A stretch of DNA of 64,000 nt, from assembly GCA_017644185.1 (NCBI GenBank), contig JAEPMA010000007.1, forward strand, positions 62,001 to 126,000. Direction: 5' to 3'. The translations under genes were made by a program, and so were the position numbers. The notes below the pieces were generated by a model that saw only the letters and a program-made list of their open reading frames with translations, was not told where the DNA came from and searched no databases. The stretch's first letter is position 1; each line of letters starts with the position of its first letter. This document shows positions 26,138 to 35,027 of the stretch, in pieces. The stretch is from Rhodospirillales bacterium. GTDB lineage: Bacteria > Pseudomonadota > Alphaproteobacteria > Rhodospirillales > Casp-alpha2.

Positions 26138-28516
26138 CTATTCGGCCGCGTGTTCGTCTACGATAGCACGATCCGCCTCGCTGGGCGCAACCCCCTCGGT
26201 TTCCCCGTCACCGGCCGGGATGCGGCAGACCACGGTGGCGCCGCGCGATTTGTTCGAACGGATATCGATCGTGCCGCCGTGAAGTTCGACGAACCGTTTG
26301 ACGATGGTGAGGCCGAGACCCGGCCCCCCGCCCTGGTGATCGTCGCTTTTGATCCGCTGGAACGGCTGCATGACGCGTTCGCGTTCGTCCTTGGGAATGC
26401 CGGGGCCGCTATCGGAAACCGAAATCTCCACCATATCGCCGTCGCGCTGGGCGGCGAGGGTGACGTGGCCGAGTTTCGGGGTGAAGGTGATGGCGTTGGT
26501 CAGAAGGTTGAACACGACCTGTGTCAGCCGCTTCGCATCGGCGGAAATCCAGCCGATGTCGGGCGGACAGTCGAAATCGACCTTGATGGTCTTCTTCTTC
26601 GCTTGATCCTTCACCACGTTGAATGCGTCGACCAGGATCGCGTGCGGATCGACGGTATCCTTGTTCAACTCCATCCGCCCCGCCTCGATGGTCGCGAGGT
26701 CGAGGATGTCGGTCACCACACCCATCATCTTTTCCGACGTGTCGACGATGCCGCCCGCGTATTCGAGCTGGCGCTTGTTCAACTCGCCGAACATTTCCTG
26801 GCGCAGGATATCGGCGAAGCCGTGGATGGTGTTGAGTGGTGTGCGGACTTCCATCGCCACGTTGGCGATGAATTCGGTCTTCATGCGATCCGTTTCGGCG
26901 AGCGTGCGGGCGCGCTGGCGCAGCGCTTCCTCGACCCGGAAGCTGTCGGTGATGTCCCCGTAGCTCACCAGCGAGGCACCGTCAGGTAACGGGACGTTGG
27001 CGAAGGCGAGAACGCGCCCGTTGATCAGGTCGACGCGCCCGCTGTTCAACGTGCGGCCGAGGATCTCGGATGCAATCCTTTCGCGCCGCACCGACCATTT
27101 CTCGTCGTTGGCGGCCATCTTCATGCCGATGGACTGGATCACGTCGGGCAATCTTGCGCCGGGTTCGAACGCGGTGTCGTCGAGATCCCAGAGCTTCGCC
27201 AACTGCGGGTTGGTGAGTTGAAGACGCCCGTCGGCGCCGAACACGGCGATCCCTTCGCGCATGTTCTCGAGCGTCGTACTGTGGACCTGACCCGCCGATT
27301 TGAGCGAGCGCTGCATATCCAGGCGGTCCGAGACATCGTCGCACGAGATCACCAGACCGCCGTCATCCAAGGGGGCGAAGCGGCGTTTCATGGTGCGGCC
27401 GTCGGGGAGGTGCAACTCGTCGCCGCTGACGCCTTTGAGGGTTTCGAAGCGGCTGAGTTCTTCGTTCCTGAAGTCCGCGAAGTTGGCGACCTCGGGCAGG
27501 CGTCGAAGTTCGCGAAGCCGCATCAACAGATCGCTCATGGACGGGCGCGTCTCCAGCCAGTCCGGGTCGAGCCGCCAGAGCGCCGCAAAGGCGGCATTGG
27601 CCGCGACGAGATTGGTCTCTCCGTCGAACACCGCGACACCCGATTCAAGCGGTCGCAAGAGCTCGCGGGGCGACGGGCCGGTTGAATCTGAGACGGTGAC
27701 GGTTTCAGAAGATGTTGCCGTTTCCGGCATATCGACGGCAAAGCCGATGGTGCCGCTTTTCTCGCCCATGGCGGGCGCGAGCGGCGTCTCGGTGATCCGG
27801 ACGTGGCGTTTGGTCTCGTTCTCGGTGATGTCCGCGGTGTCGGAAACGGTCTTGCTTTCAGTCCGGGCGCGGCGGCCGATCTCGTCCGAAAGGTCGCCGA
27901 TGCGCTCGGCGGCGCGGTTCCTGAATGCGAGCTTGAGGTCCGAATCCCTGAGCCACAGCGGGATGGGGAGGGTATCCAGTAACGCCGTCAGATGCCGGTC
28001 CTCGAGACCCGACATGTTTCGACCGGTCGCCGGGCCCTCGGCGGCGGCCTGGACGCGGCGCATCCAGACGATATCGGCGACTGCTTCGCCACCCGCCCCC
28101 GTGGCGCGGGAACCCAACGCCTGGAAATACCGGTCGCCGCGCTTAAGGGTGACGTCGAAGGGGGTGCCCTTGGCGCGCAGTAGGCTCACGCCCTGTTCCA
28201 GTTTCTGAAGCTCGTCTTCTTCGAAGCATGCGCGGATATCGTCGTAGCGGGCGAGGGTGCCGCTCTCGATCTCGAGCATTTCGGCGAGGCGGCGCGAACA
28301 GCTGATGCCGCCGGTGGCGTGATCCCACAGAAATATCCCATCCGGCGCCGCGGCGAGGATGCCGCGTGTCCGGGTCGCGATGGCGTCGACGCGGCGGCGT
28401 TCGGCGGACGCATCGCGCGCACGGGCGCGATAGACCAGCGCGAACGGCAGTACGATCAAGGCGCCGACGACGGCGCCGAGCATCAGCGACATGGAATTGG
28501 ATGCGGTTTCAAACAC
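26138..28516 (-). CDS. divL: DivL-like multi-PAS sensor kinase with Met at the phospho-acceptor position
   Basis: 792 residues. One N-terminal membrane helix (about 10-30), about four PAS-like segments (near 50-150, 180-260, 285-400, 415-530), HisKA (540-610) and HATPase (650-775). The H-box reads N-V-A-M-E-V-R-T-P-L-N: Met555 (codon 26854-26852) replaces the conserved His. The ATPase motifs N-L-L-T-N-A, D-S-G-P-G-I-P and G-P-G-L-G-L-T-I look intact. Length, architecture and position near tsaE and ahcY match DivL, whose Caulobacter form has Tyr550 at this site and works as a regulator of CckA and not as a classical kinase. Gene symbol is by this inference. Confidence 0.85.
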   Translation of the reverse strand: MFETASNSMSLMLGAVVGALIVLPFALVYRARARDASAERRRVDAIATRTRGILAAAPDGIFLWDHATGGISCSRRLAEMLEIESGTLARYDDIRACFEEDELQKLEQGVSLLRAKGTPFDVTLKRGDRYFQALGSRATGAGGEAVADIVWMRRVQAAAEGPATGRNMSGLEDRHLTALLDTLPIPLWLRDSDLKLAFRNRAAERIGDLSDEIGRRARTESKTVSDTADITENETKRHVRITETPLAPAMGEKSGTIGFAVDMPETATSSETVTVSDSTGPSPRELLRPLESGVAVFDGETNLVAANAAFAALWRLDPDWLETRPSMSDLLMRLRELRRLPEVANFADFRNEELSRFETLKGVSGDELHLPDGRTMKRRFAPLDDGGLVISCDDVSDRLDMQRSLKSAGQVHSTTLENMREGIAVFGADGRLQLTNPQLAKLWDLDDTAFEPGARLPDVIQSIGMKMAANDEKWSVRRERIASEILGRTLNSGRVDLINGRVLAFANVPLPDGASLVSYGDITDSFRVEEALRQRARTLAETDRMKTEFIANVAMEVRTPLNTIHGFADILRQEMFGELNKRQLEYAGGIVDTSEKMMGVVTDILDLATIEAGRMELNKDTVDPHAILVDAFNVVKDQAKKKTIKVDFDCPPDIGWISADAKRLTQVVFNLLTNAITFTPKLGHVTLAAQRDGDMVEISVSDSGPGIPKDERERVMQPFQRIKSDDHQGGGPGLGLTIVKRFVELHGGTIDIRSNKSRGATVVCRIPAGDGETEGVAPSEADRAIVDEHAAE

Positions 28517-28575
28517 GGGGCGAGTTTACGCGCGTTCATGGCCCGGGCCAAGAACGCCGTGCGCCTTGATATGCG

Positions 28576-29292
28576 TCATCCGGTGGACAATCCCTCGATG
28601 TTGTCGGCGATCCGCATCAAACGGTCCAACGTCATCTGCCAGCGTTGGATGCTGCTGAATTCAGCGACGATCGGGGTGAACCAGGTGTCGTTTATCACGC
28701 TCTTGGCGGCGGGGATGAAGGGGTAGTCGGGTAGCAGCGCTTTCAGCGCGTCGGTTTGGGCGGGCACCACACCGGCATAACTGCCGTGCCCGATCAGCGG
28801 TTTGCGGGCGCCGGAGCTGTCCAGCACCACCCATTTTTCAGCCGCGTCGATATATCGGGGCAGATTTTCGAGCGAAGCCCGGAACGATTTTTCAATCAAT
28901 TCTTCAGGGACGTCGTCGCCGCCCTTGAGGACACGGGCACGCACCCGCTCCCGGCAGAGCTGGATTCGGGGAAGTGCCAGATAGATCATATTAACACCCC
29001 AGCCGCGGCGCCTGAGGCGGATCGCGGCGGAGAGGGGTTTGCGGCTCATCAGGCGCGTCTCGACAACGAAGCTGCGCCCGCCGGCTTCCGCGATCTCGAG
29101 GCGTTTCGAAACCGGGACGATCCTTTTCATCACCGCTTCGGGGAGGTCGTCGGCGGCGTCGAACCCGCGCGTGTCGTCGGCGTCGATATGGCGCGTGGTG
29201 CCGATGTCATGGGGGAACAGGCGCTGGGCGAGCGTGCTTTTGCCGGACCCGGGCGGGCCGGCGATGATCCACATGCGTCTGTCGGTGTTCAT
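28576..29292 (-). CDS. Zeta-toxin-like P-loop kinase family protein
   Basis: 238 residues. Walker A G-P-P-G-S-G-K-S-T (Lys18) is followed by D-A-D-D, V-V-E-T-R-L-M-S-R-K-P and R-V-R-A-R-V-L-K-G-G-D-D-V, the spacing seen in zeta-toxin/YbgA-type small-molecule kinases. No epsilon antitoxin or other short partner gene lies beside it, and the embedding between divL and ahcY argues for a housekeeping kinase. The substrate is unknown. Confidence 0.75.
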   Translation of the reverse strand: MNTDRRMWIIAGPPGSGKSTLAQRLFPHDIGTTRHIDADDTRGFDAADDLPEAVMKRIVPVSKRLEIAEAGGRSFVVETRLMSRKPLSAAIRLRRRGWGVNMIYLALPRIQLCRERVRARVLKGGDDVPEELIEKSFRASLENLPRYIDAAEKWVVLDSSGARKPLIGHGSYAGVVPAQTDALKALLPDYPFIPAAKSVINDTWFTPIVAEFSSIQRWQMTLDRLMRIADNIEGLSTG

Positions 29293-29336
29293 AAATGCGT
29301 TGTAGCGGATTTGATAAGAACCGGAAACGGAAACGA

Positions 29337-29440
29337 CCCCCTCACCTAACCTCTCCCCCTTGAAGGGGGAGAGGGATGAGTAGGGTCGCTTGTTGATCCG
29401 TTAGCCCCCTCTCCCTCGGGAGAGGGTTGGGGTGAGGGGG
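29337..29440. repeat. Palindromic intergenic repeat (CCCTCTCCC-type) between ahcY and kinase gene
   Basis: The outer arms CCCCCTCACC (from 29337) and GGTGAGGGGG (to 29440) are inverted. Inside are two hairpins: CTCTCCCCCTT/AAGGGGGAGAG (29351-29373) and CCCTCTCCC/GGGAGAGGG (29407-29426). This is the common proteobacterial REP-like element. It lies directly after the ahcY stop and may also end transcription. Confidence 0.85.
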
Positions 29441-29449
29441 CAAGCGCAC

Positions 29450-30856
29450 TTAATAGCGGTACGTGTCCGGCTTGTGCGGGCCTTTGACGTCGACGCCGAT
29501 GTAATCGGCCTGCTTCTGCGAAAGCGTGGTCAGCGAAACGCCGAGCTTTTCGAGGTGAAGCGCCGCAACTTTTTCGTCGAGGTGCTTCGGCAGCACGTAG
29601 ACGTCATTTTTATAATGGCCGTCCTTGTTGTTGGCGTAGAGTTCGATTTGCGCCAGCACCTGGTTGGTGAAACTCGCCGACATCACGAAGCTCGGGTGGC
29701 CGGTGGCGCAACCGAGGTTCACCAGACGCCCCTGCGCCAAAAGGATGATGCGGTTGCCGCTCGGCATTTCGATCTCGTCGACCTGCGGCTTGATCTCTTC
29801 CCACTTCATGTTCTTGAGACCCGCGACCTGAATTTCGCTGTCGAAGTGACCGATGTTGCAGACGATCGCCCGGTCCTTCATCTCGCGCATGTGCTCGACC
29901 GTGATCACGTCGACGTTGCCGGTCGCGGTGCAGAAGATGTCGGCGCGCTTGGTCGCTTCTTCCATGGTCACGACCTCATAGCCTTCCATCGCGGCCTGCA
30001 GGGCGCAGATCGGATCGGCTTCCGTGACCATGACGCGGCAGCCAGCCTGACGCAGACTTTCCGCCGAGCCCTTGCCGACGTCGCCGTAACCCGCGACACA
30101 CGCGACCTTACCGGCCATCATCACGTCGGTGGCGCGGCGGATCGCGTCGACCAGGCTTTCGCGGCAGCCGTATTTGTTGTCGAACTTCGACTTGGTGACC
30201 GAGTCGTTGACGTTGATGGCCGGGAACATGAGCGTGCCCTTCTTGGCCATTTCGTAAAGGCGGTGAACACCCGTCGTCGTTTCCTCGGTGACACCCATGA
30301 TGTCCTTGGAGTGATCCGAATACCACGTCGGGTCTTCTTTCAATTTCGCCTTGATCGCGGCGAACAGGACTTCGGCTTCTTCGCTGTCGGGATTGTCGAG
30401 GACGGAGAGATCCTTTTCCGCTTCCTTGCCGAGATGCATCAGAAGGGTCGCATCGCCGCCGTCGTCGAGGATCATGTTGGGGCCGGTGTTGCCGGCCCAG
30501 TTGAAGATCTCGTGGGTGTACTGCCAGTAATCTTCGAGGGTCTCGCCCTTGATGGCGAAAACGGGCGTGCCTTTCTCGGCGATCGCGGCGGCGGCGTGGT
30601 CCTGGGTCGAATAGATGTTGCACGACGCCCAGCGGACATCGGCGCCCAGCGCCTGAAGCGTCTCGATGAGCACGCCGGTCTGGATCGTCATGTGCAGGGA
30701 GCCTGCGATCTTGGCGCCCTTGAGGGGCTGTGACGTGCCGTATTCCTCGCGTGTCGCCATCAGGCCGGGCATTTCGCTCTCGGCGATATCAAGCTCCTTA
30801 CGGCCCCATTTGGCGAGGCTCATGTCGGCGACCTTGTAGTCGGTAAATGCGTTCAT
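29450..30856 (-). CDS. ahcY: Adenosylhomocysteinase (S-adenosyl-L-homocysteine hydrolase)
   Basis: 468 residues from ATG 30856; upstream in-frame starts would add residues not typical of the family. It has [17 protein letters not shown]-binding [20 protein letters not shown] and the C-terminal H-K-P-D-T-Y-R-Y ending. It removes the SAM-methylation by-product SAH, using bound NAD. A palindrome 54 bases upstream of the start suggests control by a SAH/SAM-responsive repressor. Confidence 0.96.
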   Translation of the reverse strand: MNAFTDYKVADMSLAKWGRKELDIAESEMPGLMATREEYGTSQPLKGAKIAGSLHMTIQTGVLIETLQALGADVRWASCNIYSTQDHAAAAIAEKGTPVFAIKGETLEDYWQYTHEIFNWAGNTGPNMILDDGGDATLLMHLGKEAEKDLSVLDNPDSEEAEVLFAAIKAKLKEDPTWYSDHSKDIMGVTEETTTGVHRLYEMAKKGTLMFPAINVNDSVTKSKFDNKYGCRESLVDAIRRATDVMMAGKVACVAGYGDVGKGSAESLRQAGCRVMVTEADPICALQAAMEGYEVVTMEEATKRADIFCTATGNVDVITVEHMREMKDRAIVCNIGHFDSEIQVAGLKNMKWEEIKPQVDEIEMPSGNRIILLAQGRLVNLGCATGHPSFVMSASFTNQVLAQIELYANNKDGHYKNDVYVLPKHLDEKVAALHLEKLGVSLTTLSQKQADYIGVDVKGPHKPDTYRY

Positions 30857-30909
30857 CTCGTTCCGCTCCATCGCTGGCGTCTGTATCTGAAAATTCATCA
30901 CTTAAAGAC

Positions 30910-30925
30910 ATAAAGATTTCTTTAT
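30910..30925. promoter_or_regulatory. Palindrome upstream of ahcY, candidate operator of a SAH-responsive repressor
   Basis: ATAAAGA (30910-30916) and TCTTTAT (30919-30925) are perfect inverted arms with 2 bases between. They lie in the 129-base leader of ahcY, in an AT-rich patch. SahR, an ArsR-family repressor, is known to control methionine-cycle genes through a palindrome of this general kind; the exact consensus is from memory and the regulator gene is not in the window. Confidence 0.5.
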
Positions 30926-30985
30926 ATCTCCTCGTTGACGCGGTTTCTAACAGGCCCACACGGGCGGGGCAAGAGGAAAAGCAGT

Positions 30986-32389
30986 TCAGACGGCGGCGGA
31001 AATGCGTTGGCGGACGTCGGCGAGACGGGCGGCGACCCGGTCGGCTTCGGGGTCGGCCTTGACCTGGTAGACCTCGAGGGCGGCGGCAAAGCAGGACTCC
31101 GCCGATTCCAGGTGTTTCGGATCGTTGGTTTGAGCCGCCAGGGTGCACAGCGATTCGGCCAGTTCAGTCGACGTGGTGGCGAACTCGAGGGGCGCGTGCT
31201 CGCGCGTGTAGACGGAGAGGACTTCCCGGAATTGGGTGATTCCGTCGTTCAGGGTTTCGACCCGGCCGGGAATCGACCCCAGTTCACTGGAGATCTCGCC
31301 CTTGAGCTTCGCGACCCGGGCCCAGGCGAAGGGGAAGTTACGGGCGTTGTAGAACGAAAGCGCTTCGTAGACGGCATCAATGGCGTCGTTTGCGTACTTT
31401 CTGCCGGTTTCCGCGTCATCGGCATAAAGGCAGAGGCGCCAGTTGACCCGTGCCAGACGAGATTGCGCGCGGGCCCAGTCTTCGATGGCGAGGGTCTGGT
31501 AAAGAAAGGGGACAGCGGAGTTCAGAAGGTCACGCGCGGCTTCAAGAAGGCTGACGTCGGATCTGATCTCGCCCAGGGCCTCCTTGCAATCCGCAAGCAG
31601 CACGTCGAGACGCGCCCGGTCCAAATCCTCGATCGAGTGGCGGGCCGCGCTGGACAGGGTGTCGACGGCGTCCAGAACCGGCTCGACGCTTCGTGTCCTG
31701 TAACCGAGCCTTATGTGGATCGCCGCCCTGACGCGCAGCACACGGGCCAGGCGGGACGGGTCCGTCTGTCCGATCCGGGCGCACAATTGGGTGTTGAGGC
31801 GGATCGCGCGTCTGAGTGCCGTGATATCGTCGTCGTCGGCGCGTCCGAGCGCATAAAGACGTGAAAGCGTTTCCAGCACGTTGAGGTTCTGGTCCGGATC
31901 CGGCGACGTATCGGACGCCATCTCCAGTGCGGCGATCAGATGCTGGATCAGGTATTGGGGGGTGGGGCGGTTGCGGGCGATTTCGACTAACGCGGCGGCC
32001 AATGCCTGGATCACAGGAACGGCAATGTCACGATCGTTGAGGGGAAGGGGCACCTTTGCCTGGAACCGTGCCGCCAGTCGGTTCTCGTGTGCGACTTTCG
32101 GGTAGGGTGCGACCGCAGTGTGAATCTCCAGCACCCCGTTCCCGGCGCTCCCCCAAATGACGGCATCGGTGCCGGTGTCGACGAGGAACTGGTTGAGCGC
32201 TTCCCGGTCGAAGCGGCCGAAATCCGCGTTGTCACGGACGATGGCATCCGGCGCCGCGACGGCGTTCGGCTCCACCGACGCCAAGACCTCCCTAAGGCGC
32301 GTCTGCAGAGCGCCGTCCGCATCGCCTTTGATACCGGCGATATAGACGAGAGGCATCTTGGCCCGATCATGTTGCTTGACGATATTCAT
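30986..32389 (-). CDS. Helical-repeat (TPR-like) protein of unknown function
   Basis: 467 residues from ATG 32389 (a second ATG at 32416 would add 9). No enzymatic motif is seen. The first ~150 residues form an alpha/beta domain with I-A-G-I-K-G-D and A-V-I-W-G-S-A-G-N-G; the rest (~170-467) is a run of amphipathic helices rich in Ala, Leu and Arg, as in tetratricopeptide arrays. It lies between ptsI and ahcY on the same strand, with 84 bases to ptsI. A scaffold role is plausible. Confidence 0.7.
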   Translation of the reverse strand: MNIVKQHDRAKMPLVYIAGIKGDADGALQTRLREVLASVEPNAVAAPDAIVRDNADFGRFDREALNQFLVDTGTDAVIWGSAGNGVLEIHTAVAPYPKVAHENRLAARFQAKVPLPLNDRDIAVPVIQALAAALVEIARNRPTPQYLIQHLIAALEMASDTSPDPDQNLNVLETLSRLYALGRADDDDITALRRAIRLNTQLCARIGQTDPSRLARVLRVRAAIHIRLGYRTRSVEPVLDAVDTLSSAARHSIEDLDRARLDVLLADCKEALGEIRSDVSLLEAARDLLNSAVPFLYQTLAIEDWARAQSRLARVNWRLCLYADDAETGRKYANDAIDAVYEALSFYNARNFPFAWARVAKLKGEISSELGSIPGRVETLNDGITQFREVLSVYTREHAPLEFATTSTELAESLCTLAAQTNDPKHLESAESCFAAALEVYQVKADPEADRVAARLADVRQRISAAV

Positions 32390-32473
32390 AACGACCCCGC
32401 TTGGTGATTGTTTCATCCATGGAGACGGTTATGGAAGGGGTAGCGGAAATTTTTTCGATTCAGGGCCGAACCA

Positions 32474-34261
32474 TTATGCCAGGGCGTTAAAATCGTCGAT
32501 CATCATGGCGATGCGCCCGGCGTCGGACTGTTCCATGATCTGCAGCGCGCGTTGCGACGCCGCCAGTGCGTCCATGTCGCGGATGCGCTTTTTCACCAGC
32601 GGGATGTTGCCCGCCGTCATCGACAGATCGTTAAGACCGAGACCCACCAATAACGCGGTATAACGCGGGTCGCCCGCGATCTCGCCGCAGATCGAGATCG
32701 GAATGCGCGCCCGGAGCGCGGCCTGCGTCGTGAACTGGATCAGCCTCAGGACAGCCGGATGCAATGTGTTGAACAGATGCGCGACATGTTCATTGGCGCG
32801 GTCGACGGCGAGCGTATACATCGTCAGGTCGTTGGACCCGATGGCGAAGAAATCGCTCGCGCGCGCAAGACTGTCGGCAGCGAGCGCCGCGCCCGGCACC
32901 TCGATCATCACCCCCACAGGGGGCAGAGGGTCCGGCAGCTTGCGCCCCTCTTTTTTCAGGTTATCGGCCTCTTCGGCGAGCAACGCCTTGGCACGCTTCA
33001 CCTCGCCGGGTGTGGTGACCATGGGGAGAAGGATGCGGACGTTGCGCTTCGCCGAAACCCTTAAAATCGCGCGGAACTGGGTTCTGAGGGTGTCCGGGTT
33101 GGCGAGTGACAGACGGATGCCCCGAAGCCCCAACGCCGACGCCGCCGCCTCGTCGATGTTCGACAAAAGCGCGGGCGCCGGTTTCTCGCCGCCGATGTCG
33201 AGGGTGCGGATCGTTACCGGTAAAGACTTCATCGGACCGACGATCTGCTCCAGGATGGCGGTCTGCTCTTCTTCGCTCGGAATGTCGTCGCGGTTCATGA
33301 ACATGAACTCGGAGCGTAAAAGCCCGACACCCTGCGCACCGGATACCTGCACCGCCTCCATCTCGACCGGCAGTTCGACGTTGGCCATCAACTGAATCTC
33401 GGTGCCGTCGCGTGACACGGCCGGTTGATTTCTGAGCCGCTCGAGCGCCCTGGCGCTGCGGCGTTTTTCGGCCTGACGCTTTTCGTACTTCTTGACCGTC
33501 TCGGGTGTCGGGTTGACGACGATCCTGCCCGCATAGCCGTCGACGATCACGGTATCGCCCTGATTGATCCCGTCCAGAAGATCGGCGGCGCCTAAAACAG
33601 CAGGCAGGCCGAGCGCGCGGGCCATGATGGCGGTGTGGCCCTCGTTTCCGCCAAGCGCTGCCGCGACGGCGGCGACGTTTTCCGGGTCGATCTGCGCCAT
33701 GTCGGCGGGGGACAACTGTTCCGCGACCACGATACCGCCCTTGGGCGGTTTGGGGGGCGCCTTGCCCGGCGCGCGGACAAGAATGCCGATCAGCCGTTTC
33801 GCGACCTCACGGATGTCGTCCAGACGGGCCGCGATGTAGGCGTCCTCCATCGCTTCGAAGCGTTTGGCGAGCGTCGTGAACTCGCGCTCGACGGCGGCTT
33901 CGGCGTTGATGCGGTTTTTCTCGATACTCTCGCGGGCCCCTCGCACGAGGCGGGAATCGTCCAGCATCGCGAGGTAGGCGTCGAACAGGTAGACGAGTTC
34001 CTCGCCCGCCGATCCCGGCATGCCGCGCGCGCGTTCCTGCAGGCTCCGGATCTGCCGGCGCGCCACCTTGACGGCCCCATCCAAACGTTTGACCTCGGCC
34101 GTGACCTTGGTCTTGGCGACGTTATACGTTTGCACTTCGATGCGGTCGCCGAAGCGCACGAACGCCTTGCCGACGGCGATCCCATGCGCCGCCCCCAGGC
34201 CCTTGTAGACCCGCTCTTTCGGCTTTTTCTGACTTGGGCGTTTATCCGATTTAGGCGTCAT
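32474..34261 (-). CDS. ptsI: PTS enzyme I (phosphoenolpyruvate-protein phosphotransferase), without GAF domain
   Basis: 595 residues. The phospho-His is in G-G-N-E-G-H-T-A-I-M-A-R-A (His209), the PEP site includes G-V-G-L-L-R-S-E-F-M-F, and the C terminus has I-C-G-E-I-A-G-D and the catalytic Cys. The N-terminal GAF domain of the PtsP form is missing; the protein begins directly with the HPr-binding region. It overlaps ptsH by 11 bases. It should phosphorylate the adjacent HPr. Confidence 0.92.
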   Translation of the reverse strand: MTPKSDKRPSQKKPKERVYKGLGAAHGIAVGKAFVRFGDRIEVQTYNVAKTKVTAEVKRLDGAVKVARRQIRSLQERARGMPGSAGEELVYLFDAYLAMLDDSRLVRGARESIEKNRINAEAAVEREFTTLAKRFEAMEDAYIAARLDDIREVAKRLIGILVRAPGKAPPKPPKGGIVVAEQLSPADMAQIDPENVAAVAAALGGNEGHTAIMARALGLPAVLGAADLLDGINQGDTVIVDGYAGRIVVNPTPETVKKYEKRQAEKRRSARALERLRNQPAVSRDGTEIQLMANVELPVEMEAVQVSGAQGVGLLRSEFMFMNRDDIPSEEEQTAILEQIVGPMKSLPVTIRTLDIGGEKPAPALLSNIDEAAASALGLRGIRLSLANPDTLRTQFRAILRVSAKRNVRILLPMVTTPGEVKRAKALLAEEADNLKKEGRKLPDPLPPVGVMIEVPGAALAADSLARASDFFAIGSNDLTMYTLAVDRANEHVAHLFNTLHPAVLRLIQFTTQAALRARIPISICGEIAGDPRYTALLVGLGLNDLSMTAGNIPLVKKRIRDMDALAASQRALQIMEQSDAGRIAMMIDDFNALA

Positions 34262-34544
34262 CGGGCCGGTCTTCTTCGAATTTGTCCTCGATCAATGCCT
34301 CGATCGCATCGAGCGCCGCTTTCGCATCCGCCCCATCGGCGCGGACCACGATTTCGGTCCCGGTGCTCGCGGCCAGCATCATCAATCCCATGATCGAGCG
34401 GCCGGCGACACTCTGGCCGTTTCGCTCTACCTCGATATCGCATTCGAAGGCATTCGACATCGCCGCGAACTTGGCCGCGGCTCGCGCATGCAGGCCGCGC
34501 TTGTTCAGAATCGTGAACGTTCGTTCGAGCGGCCCGTCGGTCAT
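34251..34544 (-). CDS. ptsH: PTS phosphocarrier protein HPr
   Basis: 97 residues. His19 in N-K-R-G-L-H-A-R-A-A-A is the EI-dependent phosphorylation site, and Ser50 in R-S-I-M-G-L-M-M-L is the HprK-dependent regulatory serine. Both sites are intact and hprK is encoded nearby. It has a short acidic C-terminal extension. It lies 7 bases after the EIIA gene. Confidence 0.93.
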   Translation of the reverse strand: MTDGPLERTFTILNKRGLHARAAAKFAAMSNAFECDIEVERNGQSVAGRSIMGLMMLAASTGTEIVVRADGADAKAALDAIEALIEDKFEEDRPDDA

Positions 34545-34551
34545 GGTGAAC

Positions 34552-34959
34552 TCAGGTGCCGCCCTGGGCGAGCAGTTGCGAGGCGATGTTGATGTATTTA
34601 CGTCCGGCGTCCTGGGCCTCTTTGGCGGCGTCGGCGAGCGAGCCTTCGTCCCGGATCGAGCCCAGCTTGATCAGCATCGGCAGGTTGACCCCGGCGATGA
34701 CCTCGATATTGCCCTGATCCATGATCGAGATCGCAAGGTTGGAGGGCGTGCCGCCGAACATGTCGGTCAACACGATGACGCCATCCCCGTCGTCGACGTC
34801 ACCGGCCTTCGTCACGATCTCGCTCCGCCGCTGCTCCATGTCGTCGTCCGGGCCGATACAGACCGTTTCGACGTTCTCTTGCGGGCCGACGACGTGTTCG
34901 AGCGCGGATACCAGCTCGACGGCCAGGCGGCCATGGGTGACAAGCACCAGTCCGATCAT
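34552..34959 (-). CDS. PTS EIIA component, mannose family
   Basis: 135 residues. It has the EIIA-Man fold with L-V-T-H-G-R-L-A (His9 as phospho-acceptor) and D-M-F-G-G-T-P-S-N-L-A. No EIIB, EIIC or EIID gene is present, so it is most likely a terminal regulatory acceptor as in the alphaproteobacterial PTS and not part of a sugar permease. Confidence 0.92.
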   Translation of the reverse strand: MIGLVLVTHGRLAVELVSALEHVVGPQENVETVCIGPDDDMEQRRSEIVTKAGDVDDGDGVIVLTDMFGGTPSNLAISIMDQGNIEVIAGVNLPMLIKLGSIRDEGSLADAAKEAQDAGRKYINIASQLLAQGGT

Positions 34960-35027
34960 TGTCGGTTATCCTTCTACCCTATCTATTTCGGCTATTTTTG
35001 TTCGTTGGCGGAATTGTGATCAGATTC

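Noticed and set aside
28576-29292. Toxin-antitoxin module
   Set aside because: No antitoxin-sized gene lies beside the zeta-like kinase; neighbouring genes are housekeeping.
29432-30733. 433-residue open frame opposite ahcY
   Set aside because: Antisense shadow of a highly conserved enzyme gene.
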